Made by a program: the position numbers and the translations under genes
Shown here: piece by piece, positions 5,971 to 8,746 of the stretch
How positions within the stretch are numbered: the stretch's first letter is position 1
How the letters are laid out: each line of letters begins with the position of its first letter
Assembly: GCA_017989885.1 (NCBI GenBank)
Contig: JAGNPA010000056.1
Span: 1 to 8,746, forward strand
DNA: 8,746 nt
Source: Aquabacterium sp.
GTDB taxonomy: Bacteria; Pseudomonadota; Gammaproteobacteria; Burkholderiales; Burkholderiaceae_C
Direction: 5' to 3'
Notes under the pieces: generated by a model
The model's input: the letters and a program-made list of their open reading frames with translations, nothing else
What the model was told of the DNA's origin: nothing
The model's database searches: none

Positions 5971-5976
5971 AGTTGC

Positions 5977-6948
5977 ATGCACACCTTGGCCCCACTGTGG
6001 TTGTGGTCCGTTTTCATTGTCTTTGTGTTGCTGGCCTTGTTCGTGGACTTCGTCGTCCTGAAAAAACAAGGCGCGCACGAGGTCACCGTGCCCGAGGCCA
6101 TCCGCTGGTCGGCCGCCTGGGTGGCCCTGAGCCTGGCGTTCAATGTGCTGCTGTGGTGGGCCTTTGCGCAAGACCAGGGTTCGGCCGTGGCCCACACGAA
6201 GGCCGTGGAGTTCCTCACCGGCTACCTCATCGAGAAGTCGCTGGCGGTGGACAACATCTTCGTCTTCCTGATGATCTTCACCTACTTCTCGGTGCCGGCG
6301 GCCTACCAGAAGCGGGTGCTGATGATCGGCATCATTCTGGCCATCGTGCTGCGCACGGTGATGATCCTGATCGGCGGCTGGCTGATTGCGGAGTTCCACT
6401 GGATCCTGTACGTGTTCGGCGCCTTCCTGCTGCTCACGGGCATCAAGATGTGGCGTGGGGCCGATGAGGAGTCTGATCTGGAAGACAACCCGGCGCTGAA
6501 GATCTTGCGCAAGGTGATGCCCGTGAGCAAGCACTTCGATGGCGAGCGCTTCTGGACCGTGCAGAACGGCGCCCGCATTGCCACCCCGCTGCTGCTGGTG
6601 GTGACGCTGGTCGGCTTCACCGACGTGATCTTTGCCGTGGACTCGATTCCCGCCATCTACGCGATCACGGCCGACCCCTTCATCGTGCTGACGTCCAACA
6701 TCTTCGCCATCCTGGGCCTGCGGGCGATGTTCTTCCTGCTGGCGGCGATGGCGGCCAAGTTCCACCTGCTGAACTATGGCCTGGCGGTGATCCTGGTGTT
6801 CATCGGCACGAAGATGCTGATCATCGACCTCTACAAGATCCCGGTGCTGGTGTCGCTGGGGGTGGTGATCGGCATTCTGGCCATCACGATGATCTGGAGC
6901 GTGAAGACCGCACCCAAGATTGGGCCGAGCAAGACGGTCAGCCGTTGA
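5977..6948 (+). CDS. alx: TerC/Alx family manganese exporter
   Basis: This 323-residue inner-membrane protein is almost the length of E. coli Alx (321). TerC-family members of this branch export Mn2+ and are induced by excess manganese. Hydrophobic helices fill most of the chain, with a charged cytoplasmic-type loop around 158-195. The signature acidic membrane motifs are EKSLAVDNIFVF (86-97, D92) and FTDVIFAVDSIPA (214-226, D216 and D222), followed by NIFAILGLRAMFF (241-253). The start at 5977 has a good Shine-Dalgarno AGGAG 6 nt upstream. The frame is open further upstream, but that part lies within the riboswitch. Control by the yybP-ykoY leader is well supported. The gene is isolated between a terminator and the TonB receptor promoter. 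Confidence 0.95.
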   Translation: MHTLAPLWLWSVFIVFVLLALFVDFVVLKKQGAHEVTVPEAIRWSAAWVALSLAFNVLLWWAFAQDQGSAVAHTKAVEFLTGYLIEKSLAVDNIFVFLMIFTYFSVPAAYQKRVLMIGIILAIVLRTVMILIGGWLIAEFHWILYVFGAFLLLTGIKMWRGADEESDLEDNPALKILRKVMPVSKHFDGERFWTVQNGARIATPLLLVVTLVGFTDVIFAVDSIPAIYAITADPFIVLTSNIFAILGLRAMFFLLAAMAAKFHLLNYGLAVILVFIGTKMLIIDLYKIPVLVSLGVVIGILAITMIWSVKTAPKIGPSKTVSR

Positions 6949-6958
6949 GGGGATGGAT

Positions 6959-7013
6959 GAGCCCGACGGGCTCGTCAAGGTGAGACGCAACGCCGGCCTG
7001 TGTGCCGGCGTTG
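6959..7013 (+). terminator. Tandem hairpins after alx, terminator-like without a T tract
   Basis: GAGCCC (6959-6964) pairs with GGGCTC (6968-6973). Further on, CAACGCCGGC (6988-6997) pairs perfectly over 10 bp with GCCGGCGTTG (7004-7013) around a 6-nt loop. There is no T run after the second stem, so termination would be inefficient or factor-dependent; it may mainly protect the mRNA 3' end. Confidence 0.5.
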
Positions 7014-7046
7014 TCATGTGGGGAGTGCGTGCATACAACGCTTCGC

Positions 7047-7075
7047 TTTACATTGTTATTGCGAATCATTATCAT
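7047..7075 (+). promoter_or_regulatory. Promoter with overlapping Fur box upstream of the TonB receptor
   Basis: TTTACA (7047-7052), a 17-bp spacer and TATCAT (7070-7075) make a good sigma70 promoter, each element matching five of six bases. The Fur box TGCGAAT-C-ATTATCA (7060-7074) matches 12 of 14 consensus positions and covers the spacer and most of the -10, so Fur-Fe2+ would block RNA polymerase. The start near 7082 leaves a leader of about 84 nt, which contains a small GCCCT/AGGGC hairpin (7127-7141). Confidence 0.85.
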
Positions 7076-7165
7076 TTGCTCTACTTTATCCGCAGCAGAC
7101 TTCGGTACGCCTTGCGGGAACAATTCGCCCTGTGAGAGGGCTTTCATATTTGGAGCACCTGGTTC

Positions 7166-8746
7166 ATGTCCCGTTCTGTGTTGTCCCCCTTGCCCGTCCA
7201 GGGTAGCCCCCGCCCGACCGCCCTGCCCCTGGGCGCCTTGGCGGCCGGAGTGGGCCTGAGCCTGATCGGCTCGGCCGCACTGGCTCAAAGCGTCGCGCCC
7301 CCTGACGTCACACCTTCCAGCGCACAGGTGAGTTCGGCCGACGACACCAGCGTGCAGACCTTGCCGTCGGTGACCGTCAAGGCACAGGCCGACCGCAAGC
7401 CAGCCGCCAAGACGAGCTACCAGGCCGTCTCCACCAGCATCGGCAAGGGCAAGCAGGCTCTGCGCGACGTGCCCCAGTCCATCACCGTGGTGACGGAAAA
7501 GCTGATCGACGACCGCAACCTCGATGACCTGAAAGACCTGTTGCGCACCACCGCGGGCATCACCTTCCAGGCCGGCGAGACGGGCGAAGAGGACGTGCGT
7601 CTGCGTGGTTTCTCCCTGAGCCAGGCCGGCGACCTCTACATCGACGGAATGCGAGACCCCTCGCTGTACGAGCGCGACACCTTCAACAACGACCGCGTCG
7701 AAGTGCTCAAGGGCTCGGCCTCGATGCTGTTCGGCCGCGGCTCGACCGGCGGTGTGGTCAACCAGGTCAGCAAGCAACCCTTCCTGATGACCCAGCATGA
7801 GGTGGAGGCCACCGTGGGCACGGGCAACGAGGTGCGCCTGACGGGCGACTTCAACATCAAGACAGGTGACTCGGCCGCCCTGCGCATGAACATCATGACG
7901 CACGAGGCCGACAACGATGGCGCCACCGTGTCCAAGAAGGGCTTTGCACCCACCTACCGCTGGGGCATCGGCACCAACGACGAGTTCACCGTCGGGTTCA
8001 TGCACCTGGAGTACGACAACAACCCGATCTACAACCACCCCTGGTTCACCGTCGATGGCAAGATCGTGCCCAAGCTGGATGCCCAGAATTTCTATGGTCT
8101 GGACAGCGACTACAACCGTGGCAACGCCACCTACGGCACGCTCAGCCACCTGCATCGCTTCGGTGACGGCGGTGAGCTGAAGACCACCCTGCGCCACGGT
8201 CGTTACCAGCGCGAACTGTGGGCCACCGTCGCACGCTTTGCCACCGGCACCACCCTCGCCAACCTGAACGACAACACGGTCATCACCCGTGCCTCCAAAG
8301 GCCGCATTGCCATCACCGATGGCACCGTGCTGCAAAGCGATTACAACAACAAGTTCCAGTTGGCGGGGATGCGTCACAACGTGATCACGGGCCTGGACTG
8401 GTCTCAGGACGAGGCCCGCCGCGCCAACAGCTACGCAGACCCAGCCGGCGTCACCCGCCCCACCACCACCGTGGGTCAGCCCGACGCCGGGCAGTCGATC
8501 ACGGATTCGCGCGCACCGGTCGCTTTCAACGAGTTCACCTCACGCAACCTGGGCTTGTATGTGCAAGACATGGTGGAGATCAGCCCCACCTTCAAGGTGC
8601 TGGCCGGCCTGCGCCACGACCGCTTCAAGGCCAGCTATGAAACCGCAGCCGGTGTGCACTTCGATCGCTCGGACAACCTGACCAGCCAGCGCCTGGGCGC
8701 GCTGTTCCAACCCAGTGACTGGGCCTCGTTCCACGCGTCTTACGGC
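7166..8746 (+). CDS. TonB-dependent siderophore receptor (Fiu-like), 3' end outside the window
   Basis: 527 codons are present and the gene continues past the right edge. The product is an outer-membrane barrel that imports ferric siderophores using TonB energy. Residues 1-40 are a signal peptide ending ALA|QS. LPSVTVK (66-72) is the likely TonB box. The plug domain includes DVPQSITVVTEKLIDD (101-116), TTAGITFQAGE (128-138), RLRGFSLSQAGDLYIDGMRD (145-164) and VEVLKGSASMLFGRGSTGGVVNQVSK (178-203). The GRGSTGGVxNQVSK form is typical of the catecholate class near Fiu, but the ligand cannot be fixed from sequence. Barrel strands follow, including NLGLYVQDMVEISPTFKVLAGLRHDRF. GGAG at 7152-7155 lies 10 nt before the ATG. 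The Fur-box promoter at 7047-7075 indicates induction by iron starvation. Confidence 0.93.
   Translation, partial: MSRSVLSPLPVQGSPRPTALPLGALAAGVGLSLIGSAALAQSVAPPDVTPSSAQVSSADDTSVQTLPSVTVKAQADRKPAAKTSYQAVSTSIGKGKQALRDVPQSITVVTEKLIDDRNLDDLKDLLRTTAGITFQAGETGEEDVRLRGFSLSQAGDLYIDGMRDPSLYERDTFNNDRVEVLKGSASMLFGRGSTGGVVNQVSKQPFLMTQHEVEATVGTGNEVRLTGDFNIKTGDSAALRMNIMTHEADNDGATVSKKGFAPTYRWGIGTNDEFTVGFMHLEYDNNPIYNHPWFTVDGKIVPKLDAQNFYGLDSDYNRGNATYGTLSHLHRFGDGGELKTTLRHGRYQRELWATVARFATGTTLANLNDNTVITRASKGRIAITDGTVLQSDYNNKFQLAGMRHNVITGLDWSQDEARRANSYADPAGVTRPTTTVGQPDAGQSITDSRAPVAFNEFTSRNLGLYVQDMVEISPTFKVLAGLRHDRFKASYETAAGVHFDRSDNLTSQRLGALFQPSDWASFHASYG

Noticed and set aside
5848..5976. N-terminal extension of Alx in the same frame
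   Set aside because: It lies inside the Mn riboswitch; the ATG at 5977 has a good Shine-Dalgarno and gives the normal family length.
5509..7038. 509-codon open frame opposite alx and its leader
   Set aside because: It runs through the riboswitch, terminators and alx; its histidine- and glutamine-rich composition is an antisense artefact.
6938..8377. 479-codon open frame opposite the TonB receptor
   Set aside because: Antisense to a well-supported receptor gene and its Fur promoter, with no recognisable domain.

Overview
The window is GC-rich, densely coded DNA that looks chromosomal. It most likely comes from a betaproteobacterium of the order Burkholderiales. The main reasons are the hpf–ptsN–hprK gene order, since HPr kinase in a Gram-negative with ptsN is typical of that group, a PglL-type oligosaccharyltransferase, and 7-1-7 Fur boxes of the form TGCGAATnATT. 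I cannot name the genus. There are no transposases, tRNAs, rRNAs or CRISPR arrays.

Layout. (1) Positions 1-1239, minus strand: hpf (ribosome hibernation), then ptsN (PTS-Ntr IIA), then the first 34 codons of hprK (HPr kinase/phosphorylase). hpf is followed by an intrinsic terminator, and ptsN has its own sigma70-type promoter with a perfect TATAAT, so hpf and ptsN-hprK appear to be separate units. (2) Positions 1240-1461: a divergent spacer with a structured hpf leader. (3) Positions 1462-3261, plus: a multi-spanning PglL/Wzy-type glycan transferase. (4) Positions 3291-3767, minus: moaC (molybdenum cofactor), convergent with the previous gene and divergent from the next. (5) Positions 3933-5558, plus: a secreted BepA-like M48 zinc metalloprotease with a long TPR-like C-terminus. 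(6) Positions 5559-5976: a 418-bp non-coding stretch that is full of signals. It holds a 7-1-7 Fur box, three consecutive hairpins of which the third looks like a terminator, a second very strong terminator, and then a yybP-ykoY manganese riboswitch. (7) Positions 5977-6948, plus: alx, a TerC-family Mn exporter controlled by that riboswitch. (8) Positions 7047-7075: a promoter overlapped by a second Fur box. (9) Position 7166 to the end, plus: a TonB-dependent siderophore receptor of the Fiu-like class, cut by the window edge.

How the parts fit. The right half is a metal-response block. It has a Mn-sensing leader driving a Mn exporter, a Fur-controlled siderophore receptor, and between the protease and alx a compact structured transcript that appears to be Fur-controlled. 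That candidate RNA (about 5620-5700, or to 5739 with read-through) is the most interesting item in the window. It has the layout of an iron-regulated small RNA of the RyhB/PrrF type, but I do not recognise it as a named family. The left half links nitrogen/carbon PTS signalling with ribosome hibernation. It contains an unusual inverted-repeat element between hpf and ptsN, and lacks the rpoN gene that usually lies just upstream of hpf.
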